Part shown: one piece after another, positions 29,826-39,322 of the stretch
Numbering within the stretch: the stretch's first letter is position 1
How the letters are laid out: every line of letters starts with the position of its first letter
Assembly: GCF_000373905.1 (NCBI RefSeq)
Contig: NZ_KB892705.1
Location: forward strand, 2,561,020-2,625,019
Direction of reading: 5' to 3'
DNA from: Mycobacterium sp. 155
Lineage (GTDB): Bacteria; Actinomycetota; Actinomycetes; Mycobacteriales; Mycobacteriaceae
Length of the DNA: 64,000 nucleotides
Notes under the pieces: model-generated
Databases searched by the model: none
What the model was told of the DNA's origin: nothing
The model's input: only the letters and a program-made list of their open reading frames with translations
Translations under genes and position numbers: made by a program

Positions 29826-30488
29826 GTGTCCTTTGCCGATGCGACGATCGCACGCCTACCGCGATTCGTCCGTCCGTTTGCCGAGCGGCATCATGAGCTG
29901 ATCAAGTTCGCGATTGTCGGCGCGACGACGTTCATCATCGACTCGGCGATCTTCTACACCCTCAAGCTCACGATCCTGGAGCCCAAACCGGTGACCGCCA
30001 AGATCATCGCGGGCATCGTCGCGGTGATCGCGTCCTACATCCTCAACCGCGAGTGGAGCTTCCAGAACCGCGGCGGCCGGGAACGCCACCACGAGGCGCT
30101 GTTGTTCTTCGCGTTCAGCGGCGTCGGGGTGCTGCTGTCGATGCTCCCGCTGTATTTCTCCAGTTACGTGCTGGGGCTGCGGGTGCCGGAAGTGTCGCTG
30201 ACAGTCGAGAACATCGCGGACTTCGTCTCGGCCTACATCTTGGGCAACCTCTTGCAGATGGCGTTCCGATTCTGGGCCTTCCGGCGCTGGGTGTTCCCGG
30301 ATGAGTTCACCGACAACCCGGAACTGGCGCTGGAATCCACCTTCACCGGTGGCGGCATAGCCGAGGCGTTCGAGGATCACGCCGAGCATCGGCGGCAAGC
30401 AGGCGCCGTGACGCCGTTGCGCGGGCAACGCCGTCGCAACCGTCAGCTCGGGAACTCCTCGGAACCCAAGGTGTCGAAAACTTCGTGA
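29826..30488 (+). CDS. GtrA-family membrane protein
   Basis: A protein of 220 residues with four TM helices (about residues 25-45, 55-72, 92-112, 130-150), matching Rv3277. GtrA proteins help flip or use polyprenyl-phosphate sugars for glycan decoration. The C-terminal 70 residues are charged and probably cytosolic. A TACACT hexamer about 15 bp before GTG 29826 could be the -10. The 3' end overlaps the convergent PH-domain gene by 46 bp. Confidence 0.88.
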   Translation: MSFADATIARLPRFVRPFAERHHELIKFAIVGATTFIIDSAIFYTLKLTILEPKPVTAKIIAGIVAVIASYILNREWSFQNRGGRERHHEALLFFAFSGVGVLLSMLPLYFSSYVLGLRVPEVSLTVENIADFVSAYILGNLLQMAFRFWAFRRWVFPDEFTDNPELALESTFTGGGIAEAFEDHAEHRRQAGAVTPLRGQRRRNRQLGNSSEPKVSKTS

Positions 30489-30961
30489 TACAGCAGTGAG
30501 TGCACGCGTTCCACACGTGGAATGTCGTGAAACTCCAGCGGATCCTGCGACGCCGATTCGATGATCAGCGTTCCGGTGCGCAGCAGCCGATCGCTCAGAC
30601 TGTGCCGGAACTCGACGCTGTTGATCCGTGCCAGCGGGATGTCGATACCGGAGCGGGTCAGCACGCCGTGGCGGTACATCACGCGTCGGTCGGTAATGAC
30701 GAAATGCGTCGTCCACCAGTTGAGGAACGGCCACAGCGTCAGCCAGCCGACAACGATCAGCCAGATCGCGCCGATCACGATAAACAGCACGTTCTTGGCC
30801 GTCGATTGCCAGTCGGTGGTGTTGACCACCGCGGCGGCGAACGCTGCGACAGCGCTGGCCACCAACAACACCACCACGGCACCGGTCAGCCGTTTCCAGT
30901 GCGGGTGCCGGTGCAGGACTACTTGCTCGTCGTCGGCCAGCACGTTCTGTGGGTAACCCAC
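30443..30961 (-). CDS. PH-domain (bPH2-like) membrane protein
   Basis: A protein of 172 residues with two TM helices (about 28-47 and 58-78) followed by a bacterial PH domain (THFVITDRRVMYRHGVL, about residues 85-101). It matches Rv3278c by sequence and position. Function is unknown. It follows birA by 9 bp in the same direction and overlaps gtrA tail to tail by 46 bp. Confidence 0.87.
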   Translation of the reverse strand: MGYPQNVLADDEQVVLHRHPHWKRLTGAVVVLLVASAVAAFAAAVVNTTDWQSTAKNVLFIVIGAIWLIVVGWLTLWPFLNWWTTHFVITDRRVMYRHGVLTRSGIDIPLARINSVEFRHSLSDRLLRTGTLIIESASQDPLEFHDIPRVERVHSLLYHEVFDTLGSEEFPS

Positions 30962-30970
30962 GGCAGCACC

Positions 30971-31783
30971 CTACGGCTCGTCGGGACGGAGATGGGCGAT
31001 GTCACCAGCGGACACCGTGACCTGCTCGGTTCCGGTACCAGGGTCGGTTCGGATGACCAGACGGCCCAACTCGTCGATCGCCTCGGCGACGCCGACCATG
31101 GTGTGATCGCCCGGCATGATCGCGCGTACCCGCGTACCGATGGTCACGCTGCGACTCAGATAGTCGGCGGCCAGCGTGGAATCGCCGCGACGCCACGCGG
31201 CGATTCGGACGGCCAGGTGCCGAAGCAGCACTTCGGCCAAGGGAGTGCGATCCACCGTGGCGGCTCCGAGTTGTGTCAGCGAGGTGGCCCGTGGATCGGG
31301 GGCCTCGTCGGCGGTCATGGTCACGTTCAGGCCGAGGCCCACGACGATGACCGGCGCCGGGGACGCCACCTCCGCCAGGATGCCGGCCAGTTTTCCGCCG
31401 CCGGGCCCGACCAGCACGTCGTTGGGCCACTTGAGGCCGACACGCACACCGGTGACTTCGGCGACCGCATCGACGACGGCGACGCCGGTAGCCAGCGGCA
31501 GCCAGCCCCACGATTCGACCGGCACGCCCGTGGCGTCGACGCCGACGGACACCGACAGCTGTGAGCGCGGCGGCGCCGACCACTGCCTGCCCTGCCTGCC
31601 ACGGCCTTCGCTCTGATATTCGCCGAACAGCACAGCGCCGGCGATATCCTCGCCGGCGGCCGCCCTGGCCAGCAGATCGGCGTTGGTTGATCCGGTTTCC
31701 TCGACGACATCGATGCGCCGCCACGGCAGGCCGGCCAGCCCGTCGCGCAGCGCCGTCACGTCCAGTGGTGGCCTGGTGTTCAT
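30971..31783 (-). CDS. birA: Biotin--[acetyl-CoA carboxylase] ligase
   Basis: Attaches biotin to the BCCP domain of acyl-CoA carboxylases, whose beta/epsilon subunits are encoded downstream (accD5, accE5). It is 270 residues, with biotin/ATP loop SEGRGRQGRQW (about residues 58-68), KWPNDV (about 118-123) and a C-terminal SH3-like region. It lacks the N-terminal HTH domain, so it is the non-repressor type. In other mycobacteria the next gene is accD5; here about 25 kb is interposed. Confidence 0.95.
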   Translation of the reverse strand: MNTRPPLDVTALRDGLAGLPWRRIDVVEETGSTNADLLARAAAGEDIAGAVLFGEYQSEGRGRQGRQWSAPPRSQLSVSVGVDATGVPVESWGWLPLATGVAVVDAVAEVTGVRVGLKWPNDVLVGPGGGKLAGILAEVASPAPVIVVGLGLNVTMTADEAPDPRATSLTQLGAATVDRTPLAEVLLRHLAVRIAAWRRGDSTLAADYLSRSVTIGTRVRAIMPGDHTMVGVAEAIDELGRLVIRTDPGTGTEQVTVSAGDIAHLRPDEP

Positions 31784-31995
31784 CGCGGTCAGCTTACGGG
31801 TTGCGGCGAAGCCTATCTGCAGTCAACTCGTCGCGACGCTCATGAATGACGTCGGCGACCCCCGACCCACTGAATACGTTGGTATTTCGACCCCCAACTC
31901 GAAGCGGTCGGTCATATCGAATGTCACGTCGGCCAGATCAATAGGCACCCGACATCATGTTGCCTGGCGAGGCGAGGACGTACCTCGTTCTCCGT

Positions 31996-32029
31996 GTCGT
32001 GCACTACTTCTGGTCGTGCACTACTTCTG
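31996..32029. repeat. Tandem 17-bp duplication at the galE stop codon
   Basis: GTCGTGCACTACTTCTG occurs twice head to tail (31996-32012 and 32013-32029). The second copy contains the end of the galE-like gene, including its stop. The remaining 31784-32020 interval has no gene I can support. Confidence 0.7.
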
Positions 32030-32983
32030 ACTGTCCCACGCTTTCCAAGCGCTGGTGACGATCGACTCAAGGTCGTGGTGCGCGTGCCATCCGACTTCGT
32101 TGCTGATCTTCGCCGGATTGGCAACTACCTGGGGCGGATCGCCCGGACGCCGGTCAGTGACAGCCCAATTGAAATCTCTGCCGATCGCCTGGCGCACAGC
32201 GTGCATCACCTCCAGCACGCTTACACCGGCCCCGGTTCCAACGTTGTAAGTGGCGGCAATATCTTCGTGTGCCATTTGGCGAAGGACGCAGGCATGCGCC
32301 TCAGCAAGATCTTGCACATGGATGTAGTCGCGGATACATGTACCGTCTGGGGTCGGATGGTCACCGCCGTAGATTTGCGGTGCCGCACCGTTGTCAATCG
32401 CCCGAAAGATCTTCGGTATGAGGTTGTTTGCGCCACGGTCGGCCAGTGTCGGATCTCCTGCTCCGGCCACGTTGAAATAACGCAGCGATGCCCAGCTGAT
32501 CGGGTTTGCGATGGCGGCATCTTGGATCATCTGCTCGCCCATAAGTTTTGTTCGGCCGTAGGGTGATTCAGGTTGCGTCGGTGACGCTTCAGTAACCGGG
32601 TCGTCGGTTAGCGGTGTCCCGTACACGGCGGCACTCGAAGAGAACACCAGCCGATGCACTCCAGCATCGACCATCGCGACGAGCAAGTTGTGCATCCCGA
32701 CCACATTCTGGTGGTGATAGAACAGTGGCTTGGCCATCGACTCTTCCACGGCCTTTTTCCCAGCGAGGTGGATGACGCTGTCAACTCGGAACTCTCGCAT
32801 CACCCGGACAAGTAGGTCGGTATCGAGGACCGAACCGACTTGCAGCGGCACACCGGTGGATAACCGAACGGGAAGGCCGGTCGACAGGTCGTCGACCACA
32901 ACGACGTCGTGACCATCCTGTTGCAATGAACGGACGACGTGAGCACCGATGTACCCGGCGCCGCCGGTAACCAACACGGTCAT
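32021..32983 (-). CDS. galE: UDP-glucose 4-epimerase-like protein
   Basis: An extended SDR of 320 residues. NAD-binding GGAGYIGAHV (residues 7-16), SSSAAVYG (about 120-127) and catalytic Y-x3-K in YGRTK (about 145-149) are present, with FNVAGA (about 173). This is the GalE layout, so it likely interconverts UDP-Glc/UDP-Gal or the GlcNAc forms to supply the EPS. ATG 32983 has GAGGGAG upstream; the extension to 33067 is not used. It is the first gene of the interposed EPS block. Confidence 0.9.
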   Translation of the reverse strand: MTVLVTGGAGYIGAHVVRSLQQDGHDVVVVDDLSTGLPVRLSTGVPLQVGSVLDTDLLVRVMREFRVDSVIHLAGKKAVEESMAKPLFYHHQNVVGMHNLLVAMVDAGVHRLVFSSSAAVYGTPLTDDPVTEASPTQPESPYGRTKLMGEQMIQDAAIANPISWASLRYFNVAGAGDPTLADRGANNLIPKIFRAIDNGAAPQIYGGDHPTPDGTCIRDYIHVQDLAEAHACVLRQMAHEDIAATYNVGTGAGVSVLEVMHAVRQAIGRDFNWAVTDRRPGDPPQVVANPAKISNEVGWHAHHDLESIVTSAWKAWDSQK

Positions 32984-33360
32984 CGATCGGGCTCCCTCTG
33001 GATGGGCGATGAGTCGGGCCGTCCCCCGAGTATGGGTTCGGCTGCCGACTCCACGACAGACAGGCACTCATTCTCTCATTCGCTGGTCCTCTGCGGACAA
33101 TCAGTAGACCGGTCCACTTGGCCGCGGTGAAGTTCACGACCGAAGCACGTACAGGGTTTGCGCCGTCCACTGAACGAAATCATCTGGCACCCAGTCGAAT
33201 TGGCCGCAGCGGACAGAAAGCCAAATCCGAACTCCACAACTGGTGCCGTATTCACGACCTCGTGGTCCGCAGGACTCAGTGACAAGACCCGCTTTCAACC
33301 GGGACGGAGCCCACTAGCGCGGTTTGCCCTGATAGGGCGACTCATTGAACAAGTCACCCA
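32984..33360. other. 377-bp interval without a supported gene
   Basis: Short open frames exist on both strands, but none has a recognisable protein or ribosome site. A short minus-strand open stretch (33145-33230) could be the end of a decayed gene. The promoter of galE presumably lies at its left edge. Confidence 0.5.
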
Positions 33361-34470
33361 CTATCGATGTGCCGGTCGCACGGCAAGGTGGGCAGATCGC
33401 GCATCCGCCAATGATGCAAACGTTCGCTTCATACGTCGCAACCCGGCCACAGAACGCTCGAGGCCAGTTGCTACACGGCCGCTGGCCACGCGAACGGAGA
33501 GGATGTCACGACTATCGTTGGCCCAGAAGCGCTTGTAATCCTGACTGCCTCGCAGCATGTCAAGTTCCCGGCAACCCGACTCGATGGCGTGTTCTATGAC
33601 ATGGCTCATCAACGTCGTGCCGAGCCTGGCAATCCGTGGATCTGAAGTGTCGCGCCCGCTTTGGTAGGTGCTGACCCTGCCAGCGACCTGGAAAACCACT
33701 TCCACTGCCACAGCCCGGTCACCGTCGACCAGGGTGTGCAGTAACACCTCGCCCTTTTCGATCCCCCGCGCCGCTGCCCGCGCGAACACGTCGAAGTGAG
33801 GTAAAAAGCTGGACTTCGCACCAAACGATATGGAGTGCAGGCGGCGCATCTCGGCGAGGCCAAACTCGGCGTCGCTGGCTGCCACCACGTGATGACGCAA
33901 ACCTTGATCGACGGTTTGACGACGGTAACGGGAAATATTCTTGCGGAGCATTCGGCTGCGGGTGGCAAGGTAACTCGGGAAATCCGCTGGCAGACATTGC
34001 CAGGGTGCCCGATCAAGTACGGCTGTTGTGTCACCCGGCGGGAGGGCGTCCAACAGCGCCGCGCCAGTGGCAATGCCTTCGAGGCGAATGCGACGCTGAC
34101 CAGGACGGGCGAACCAGTCGGAAAGAGCCGACACAACAGTCGTCTCATACCCGGGGCGGGCGAGCAGGTCACAATGATCGGGGGCCAATACATGCCCAAG
34201 GAGGCGAACCAGTTCGATCCCTCGAACCCGCTCGGATTCCAGGGCCACGCCGCCCACCAGTTCCCCACCGTCCAGCACATGGACGATCCGAGATCGCGGC
34301 CCACTCCACGCCTGAAGCCACCAGGACCGCGCGAAAGGGGTTGGTATCTCAGCGGATTCGACGAGGCGATCCCAGCGATCGGCATCGAGCGGGGTGTCCG
34401 CAACGACGATGTCCACCACGAGCCTGCGCCTCCACGGGAATCTAGCAAACCAAACATTCGGACAATCCAT
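33361..34470 (-). CDS. GNAT/FemAB-like acyltransferase (BioF2-like domain)
   Basis: A protein of 369 residues. An N-terminal Rossmann-like half is followed by a GNAT-fold half (about residues 180-340) with RKNISRYRRQT, EMRRLHSISFG, YQSGRD and LGTTLMSHVIEHAIESGCRELDMLRGSQDYK. This is the Acetyltransf_6/FemAB-like pattern often found in exopolysaccharide clusters. It may acylate or aminoacylate a sugar. ATG 34470 (MDCPNVWF) is chosen because the frame further upstream runs into the divergent flippase gene. The promoter gap to that gene is 139 bp. Confidence 0.78.
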   Translation of the reverse strand: MDCPNVWFARFPWRRRLVVDIVVADTPLDADRWDRLVESAEIPTPFARSWWLQAWSGPRSRIVHVLDGGELVGGVALESERVRGIELVRLLGHVLAPDHCDLLARPGYETTVVSALSDWFARPGQRRIRLEGIATGAALLDALPPGDTTAVLDRAPWQCLPADFPSYLATRSRMLRKNISRYRRQTVDQGLRHHVVAASDAEFGLAEMRRLHSISFGAKSSFLPHFDVFARAAARGIEKGEVLLHTLVDGDRAVAVEVVFQVAGRVSTYQSGRDTSDPRIARLGTTLMSHVIEHAIESGCRELDMLRGSQDYKRFWANDSRDILSVRVASGRVATGLERSVAGLRRMKRTFASLADARSAHLAVRPAHR

Positions 34471-34609
34471 TACATCAGCTACCGTACGGAGGCCCCGACT
34501 ACTGTCAAGGAGCTTGCTCAACGCCCGGCCGGGGTCAAGCTCCTCCTGGCGTCGGCATGCTGGCAGGCAGAACGGATCGCAGGCTCCGTCGACGGCGAAT
34601 GGGGTGACC

Positions 34610-36124
34610 ATGGGCAAGGAATCGGGTCCGAGTGCGGATGCCGACGACCCGGCCGTCGCCGCGCCCGGACAGCTCGGTGGGGTGGTTCGGCGCGGCGCGC
34701 TGACTTCGGCCATTACCCTCGCGTTTGTCCAGGCCGCTTCGCTGGTCTCCACGCTGATCTTGGCCCGCTTGCTCACTCCCGAACAGGTTGGGGTTTTCGC
34801 GGCTGCCACCTTGCTGACTACCGTGCTCGCCTCGATATCCGAAGGGAGCCTCCGTCTCGCGCTGATCCAACGCGAGCGCGATGTCGATGATGCTGCCGAC
34901 ACTGTCTTTTGGTCGACAGCGATCGGCGGATTGCTGATGAGCGTCGTCGCCGCAGTGGCGGCACCGGTGCTCGGCCATTTCTTCCACAACGACCTGGTCA
35001 CCGCCGTCGCGCTTGCCACCTCCGGACTGTTGTTCCTTCAGTCGCTGATCAACGTGCCGGACGGCCTCATGCAACGCGGGTTCAATTTCCTACGGCGGTT
35101 GGTGATCGATCCCTCGCGTGCACTGGCATACGGCGCCGTAGCCATCCCGCTCGCGGCATACGGTTTCGGTGTCTGGTCGATGGTCCTCGGCCAATACGCC
35201 GCTGTACTCGTCTGGTTGGTTGGCTCGTGGTCGCTGGCCCGATGGCGTCCCGGCCGGGGACGACCGTCCTGGCGGCTGTGGCGTGAGCTTGCTCGATTCG
35301 CGTTTCCACTGCTGGTTCAAGACATCGTGCTATACATCCGCGAGATGGCACAGACCGCGATCACTGGGCGCAGATTTGGTGAGGCCACCCTCGGAAGCTA
35401 TCGATATGGGAGCCGGATCGGGCTGCTGCCGGGTTTGGCCGTGGTCGAGATCGGGGCGTACGTGCTTTTCCCTGCTTTTTCTCGAATGGCTGGGGATCAC
35501 GCGCGGCTGCGGCACGCATTTCTGCGCGCATTGCGGTGGATCTGGTTTGCTGCCGCCCCGGTTGCCGTCCTTGTCGTGACACTCGGTGAACAGACCGTCA
35601 TCGTCCTACTCGGCGAGCCCTGGCGCGAGGCCGGAATGTTTCTGGCGGCATTGGCGGGCTACGGTCTCGGTATAGCCCTGCAGGCCGTCGCGTCTGAGGC
35701 GATCAAAGCCGCAGGCCGCCCGGCACTGTTCCACTGGACATCGGCACTCGAGCTAGTACTCGGTGTCGGCCTGGTCATCGCCCTCGTGCCCTTTGGCCTC
35801 GTCGGCGTAGGTATCGCCATATCAGTGACGGAACTGGCAATCGGGGGTGTTCTGTTGGTCCTGGCGAAACCAATCGTCGGGTACCGGTTCACCACGCTCC
35901 TCCGGATCCTCGCACCTGCTAGCCTGGCGGCCGGTGTTGCGTTGATCACGGCGGTTTTTCTGCGAGGTACGGTCGCTTCACCGGTTGGAATGCCTACGCT
36001 GGCTGCTCTCGGAGTCCTTGCGGCCCAGGCAACCTTACTTGTGCTGTGCTATCTGCTGATCTTGGCGCTCGTGGACTTCCGCATGGCCTTGCGGCTGATC
36101 ACCGCGATCAGGGCGAGATTCTGA
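34610..36124 (+). CDS. Wzx-type polysaccharide flippase 1
   Basis: A MOP-superfamily exporter of 504 residues and about 14 TM helices. The opening FVQAASLVSTLILARLLTPEQVGVFA, split around residues 35-60, is the hallmark of lipopolysaccharide/EPS flippases (Polysacc_synt_3 type). It would move a polyprenyl-PP-linked repeat unit to the outer face. ATG 34610 follows the divergent FemAB-like gene; GTG 34604 is also possible. A second flippase lies at 44447. It converges on the secreted protein gene with a 43-bp gap. Confidence 0.87.
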   Translation: MGKESGPSADADDPAVAAPGQLGGVVRRGALTSAITLAFVQAASLVSTLILARLLTPEQVGVFAAATLLTTVLASISEGSLRLALIQRERDVDDAADTVFWSTAIGGLLMSVVAAVAAPVLGHFFHNDLVTAVALATSGLLFLQSLINVPDGLMQRGFNFLRRLVIDPSRALAYGAVAIPLAAYGFGVWSMVLGQYAAVLVWLVGSWSLARWRPGRGRPSWRLWRELARFAFPLLVQDIVLYIREMAQTAITGRRFGEATLGSYRYGSRIGLLPGLAVVEIGAYVLFPAFSRMAGDHARLRHAFLRALRWIWFAAAPVAVLVVTLGEQTVIVLLGEPWREAGMFLAALAGYGLGIALQAVASEAIKAAGRPALFHWTSALELVLGVGLVIALVPFGLVGVGIAISVTELAIGGVLLVLAKPIVGYRFTTLLRILAPASLAAGVALITAVFLRGTVASPVGMPTLAALGVLAAQATLLVLCYLLILALVDFRMALRLITAIRARF

Positions 36125-36167
36125 AATCCCACAAGCGCGCCGCGGCGTGACTGCCGACGGCTAGTTG

Positions 36168-37511
36168 TCATCGGAGCACTTGTAGGCGATTCCAGGGAAT
36201 CCCACGCATGTCGTCGTAGTCCCACCGCAATCCTGCTTGCTGATAAGTACTCCCGATCGAGCCACCGCTAGCGGTGGGATCCAACTCGAAACTGACACTC
36301 AACGGCGCTGCTCCCGCATCGATGATGTAGGCGCCATAAACCTGCAACGCCCGCGCCACCGTCCGCTCCGCAGACGTCAGGTTCAACGCATTCAGATCCA
36401 CCGCCGGATCCAGCCGCAACCGTGCCCCCTCCGGAACGCAGTCTGATCGCGTGGACTGACCGTCAGTCTTAATCGCCGGCGCACGGAAAACCCGTGCACA
36501 CACGTTGTCACTCTGAAGTGCCAACGCATGCGGGATCGCACCCTGCTGAATCTCGGCGACCCGGATCACCCCAGCCAACCGCGACGCACCCGACCCGGTG
36601 CTCGACCCACCCCAACCCGACCCATCCAGATCGTTGACCGCACCCCAACTCGCCGTCCATTGACTACCGGACCGCTTGGCCTGCCAGAACTCGAACACCT
36701 TGCGGGTCGACTCATCGATGATCACCATCGCCGCGTCGGACCCTGTGTTCGGGCCTGCCCCAGCCGGAATTGGCACCTGATAACCGTCAAACGGGCACCG
36801 CCCCCACGACGTGATCGTGCACCGCACCGTATACCGCGGACTGTCCGCCGATGCCCGATAAATCGGAACGCCATAAGCGACCAGATTCGCATTCACGCCG
36901 CCTGTCCTGGCGCCCCGGGAGACCATCGCCGCACTGTTCGGGTCCAGCGGGGCCGCAGCGGGGATGCTCGTGCGCCACGGGCTATCCGCGGCAAACGGTG
37001 CGGTGACGGTCGTGGCGGCGGGAGTCGCATCGCTAGTCAACACGGTGACCTTGTCCAAAAGCAGGTTTCGGTCGCAACTCCCGTTACGGTAATCGTTGGT
37101 ATACGCAACGGTCAGCGTGTACGTCCCTGCCGGTATCGACGCCGTCGCGGTGTAGTCGGTCCACGACGTCGCAGAGACGGTCCCGGTCCCGATGGCCGTG
37201 CCATTCATCGAAATGGTCATGCTTGGCGCACCCTTGCACGATTGCCCCATGGCTCGGACCACGACACCCTTGGCTGCCGGTATCGAGACATTCGTCGAAG
37301 CAGACGAATTACCCCACAACCCAAGCGCTATTCCACCGGAAGCTGTGGAATCGGTGTACGTGTTACCCATATACGACGGCGACACGCTCATGGCTTCGGC
37401 TTCGAGACTCGTGCTGGCGGCCGACGCCATGGGTACGAGAGCCAGTGCGATCGCAACCGCGAGGAGTCCGGCGACGATCGTCGGGCGCGGATTCGGCATG
37501 TGGGTTCCCAT
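36168..37511 (-). CDS. Secreted protein with N-terminal carbohydrate-binding-like domain, unknown C-terminal domain
   Basis: An exported protein of 447 residues. The signal peptide covers about residues 5-32 (LLAVAIALALVPMASA, cleavage ASA-AS). A domain at about 35-140 resembles Ca-dependent xylan-binding/CBM modules (EAEAM start, NDYRNGSCDRNLLLDKVTV end). A domain at about 155-447 is almost identical to that of the protein at 43134-44150. The shared domain has Cys pairs and conserved ITSWGRCPFDGYQVPIP, KTDGQSTRSDC and WDYD..RGIPWNRL. I do not recognise an enzyme family; a polysaccharide-acting or -binding role is inferred from the locus. ATG 37499 is an alternative start. Confidence 0.75.
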   Translation of the reverse strand: MGTHMPNPRPTIVAGLLAVAIALALVPMASAASTSLEAEAMSVSPSYMGNTYTDSTASGGIALGLWGNSSASTNVSIPAAKGVVVRAMGQSCKGAPSMTISMNGTAIGTGTVSATSWTDYTATASIPAGTYTLTVAYTNDYRNGSCDRNLLLDKVTVLTSDATPAATTVTAPFAADSPWRTSIPAAAPLDPNSAAMVSRGARTGGVNANLVAYGVPIYRASADSPRYTVRCTITSWGRCPFDGYQVPIPAGAGPNTGSDAAMVIIDESTRKVFEFWQAKRSGSQWTASWGAVNDLDGSGWGGSSTGSGASRLAGVIRVAEIQQGAIPHALALQSDNVCARVFRAPAIKTDGQSTRSDCVPEGARLRLDPAVDLNALNLTSAERTVARALQVYGAYIIDAGAAPLSVSFELDPTASGGSIGSTYQQAGLRWDYDDMRGIPWNRLQVLR

Positions 37512-38074
37512 CAATACGTCGACACAGGGTCGGCAGAAGTTAAGAAACACACCTTGCCATTTGAAACCACCGACACCGCCAATATCACCTATCGCTTTGA
37601 TAACAATCGGAGTGTCGATTCCACGAATAGCAGGCCCCGCCCTGCCCCCGCAAATGCGGCTCCGCCAGTGGCGCTACCGTCGCCGGGTCGGACGCAATTG
37701 CATTGACGCATCCTGAGCTGAACTCAGCGCCCCAGCGCAGGTGAGTAACCGAATTCTCGCATGTTTTGCAAACCCCGCAGGCCAGAGGCCACGAAGGGAC
37801 GCCTCGCCATTGGCCTAATAGGCTGCGGCACGGTCCCGCGCAAGACGGATCCAGCATGTTAAAATCTGGTGCGCTGGGGAGCTTGGCAAAGGCTTTGCCA
37901 AGCTTGCGGGCAGCCACGGCAATGGGGGAAATCGATAACTGTGCCTGATGATTGCACCGAGCCGTCGGGACATGTCGTTCTCATACCATTCGCACATTGC
38001 TGGCGACCTGCGGTGGCGGCCACTACCCGCTGTCGGGGACACCAGCGGAGGTCATTGCCGGCCGGGCAGCTAAC
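37512..38074. promoter_or_regulatory. 563-bp divergent intergenic region with perfect hairpin
   Basis: No supportable gene. AGCTTGGCAAA (37880-37890), three bases, TTTGCCAAGCT (37894-37904) is a perfect 11-bp inverted repeat, 170 bp before the deacetylase start. There is no gene ending nearby, so it is not a terminator for a neighbour; an operator or a 5'-leader hairpin of the deacetylase transcript fits better. Confidence 0.45.
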
Positions 38075-39196
38075 GTGAATGACGTGTGTTCGACGGCGAC
38101 CACGGGCCACCGCAAGTCGCTCCCTGTTGCCGTAAGAGAACTGATAGCTCGACTGTTGTGCATAGTCGGCGTCCCAGGACTGGCGCGACTGCGTCAACGA
38201 CATCGCCTGACGATTCTCATGTTCCACGGCGTCGAGGCCGAGCCGCTCGTCCCGTCATGCTGGCACGTCCTTGACGCCGCAACCTTCCGACGCCAGCTGG
38301 AGTACGTACGCAGACACTTTCATGTGCTGCCGCTCGAAGAGGCACTTGAGCGGCTCCAGACACGAACGCTGCCAGATTGGGCCGCGGTGTTGACCTTTGA
38401 CGACGGGACGCAGAATCTGGCGACGCATGCCGCACCGGTGCTGCGCGACCTCGGGTTACCCGCGGCGGCATTCCTGACGACGGGTCCGATGGGCACGGAC
38501 GAGGCACTGTGGCCCGACCGGCTCTGGCTCGCCGTCGCGCGGACGACACGGCCTGACATCGATTTGACACCACTGGGCCTTCGCAATTACTCGCTCCGTA
38601 CTGACGCTGACCGCGGGCAAACATATGCGGATGCAGTCATGCGGCTCAAAGCACTGCCCGACTCAGACCGGATCGCAGAGTTCAAGTGGATCGTCACAAC
38701 GCTCGAACCGGAGCGCAATGCATCCGCCGGGCCATTCCAAATGCTCTCGTGGGACGAGGCCAGGGCGCTTACTCACGACGGTACGATGACGCTCCACCCC
38801 CACACGGTGAGCCACCCAATCCTCTCGCAGTGCACGGATGAGAAGATTGAGCGCGAAATCTCCGACTCATGCGCGACCCTCGAACGCGAGACGGGCTGCG
38901 CACCAACGATTTTCGCCTACCCTAACGGTAGGGCACGAGACTTCGATGAGCGGACGAAAGCGGTATTACGCCGGTGCGGCATCCGATGGGCGCTCTCGGC
39001 CATCGCAGGCTTCGCCGACGAAGGCTCCGACCCGCTCGAACTTCCACGCATCCCGGTAGGAACCGACCTATCTTTCGCGCGGTTCCAGCTCCTCGTCTCT
39101 GGCGCGTTCCGGCGAAGTCCGGCTCTATCAACGAGCCCGCCGGTAAACACGCACTTCACATCGAGCCCGACCGCGAGCAGATCGCAGTCTTCCTAG
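38075..39196 (+). CDS. Polysaccharide deacetylase family protein
   Basis: A CE4-type protein of 373 residues. Motif 1 is TFDDG (about residue 107; the second Asp binds metal), and the His pair is seen in HPHTVSHP (about 240-247; H-x3-H). It is preceded by a conserved LMFHGVE (about 46-52) and followed by FAYPNG (about 283). It would remove N- or O-acetyl groups from a glycan, perhaps the EPS repeat. No clear signal peptide, so it could act on the lipid-linked intermediate inside. The start GTG 38075 (VNDVCS) is a best guess. It converges on the double glycosyltransferase. Confidence 0.83.
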   Translation: MNDVCSTATTGHRKSLPVAVRELIARLLCIVGVPGLARLRQRHRLTILMFHGVEAEPLVPSCWHVLDAATFRRQLEYVRRHFHVLPLEEALERLQTRTLPDWAAVLTFDDGTQNLATHAAPVLRDLGLPAAAFLTTGPMGTDEALWPDRLWLAVARTTRPDIDLTPLGLRNYSLRTDADRGQTYADAVMRLKALPDSDRIAEFKWIVTTLEPERNASAGPFQMLSWDEARALTHDGTMTLHPHTVSHPILSQCTDEKIEREISDSCATLERETGCAPTIFAYPNGRARDFDERTKAVLRRCGIRWALSAIAGFADEGSDPLELPRIPVGTDLSFARFQLLVSGAFRRSPALSTSPPVNTHFTSSPTASRSQSS

Positions 39197-39322
39197 CGAA
39201 TATCAAAGAGTTGTCTTCTATTCGCCCGCAGCCACACTCACACGCCCGCCCCGGTCACGATCCGACATAGCACTCAGGCTTGCCCTTCAGATCGGTTGGA
39301 TGCGAGATTCCCTTTTCGGTCC

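Noticed and set aside
34394..34609. N-terminal extension of flippase 1
   Set aside because: It overlaps the start of the divergent FemAB-like gene and is Arg/Ser-rich without homology; the flippase starts at about 34610.
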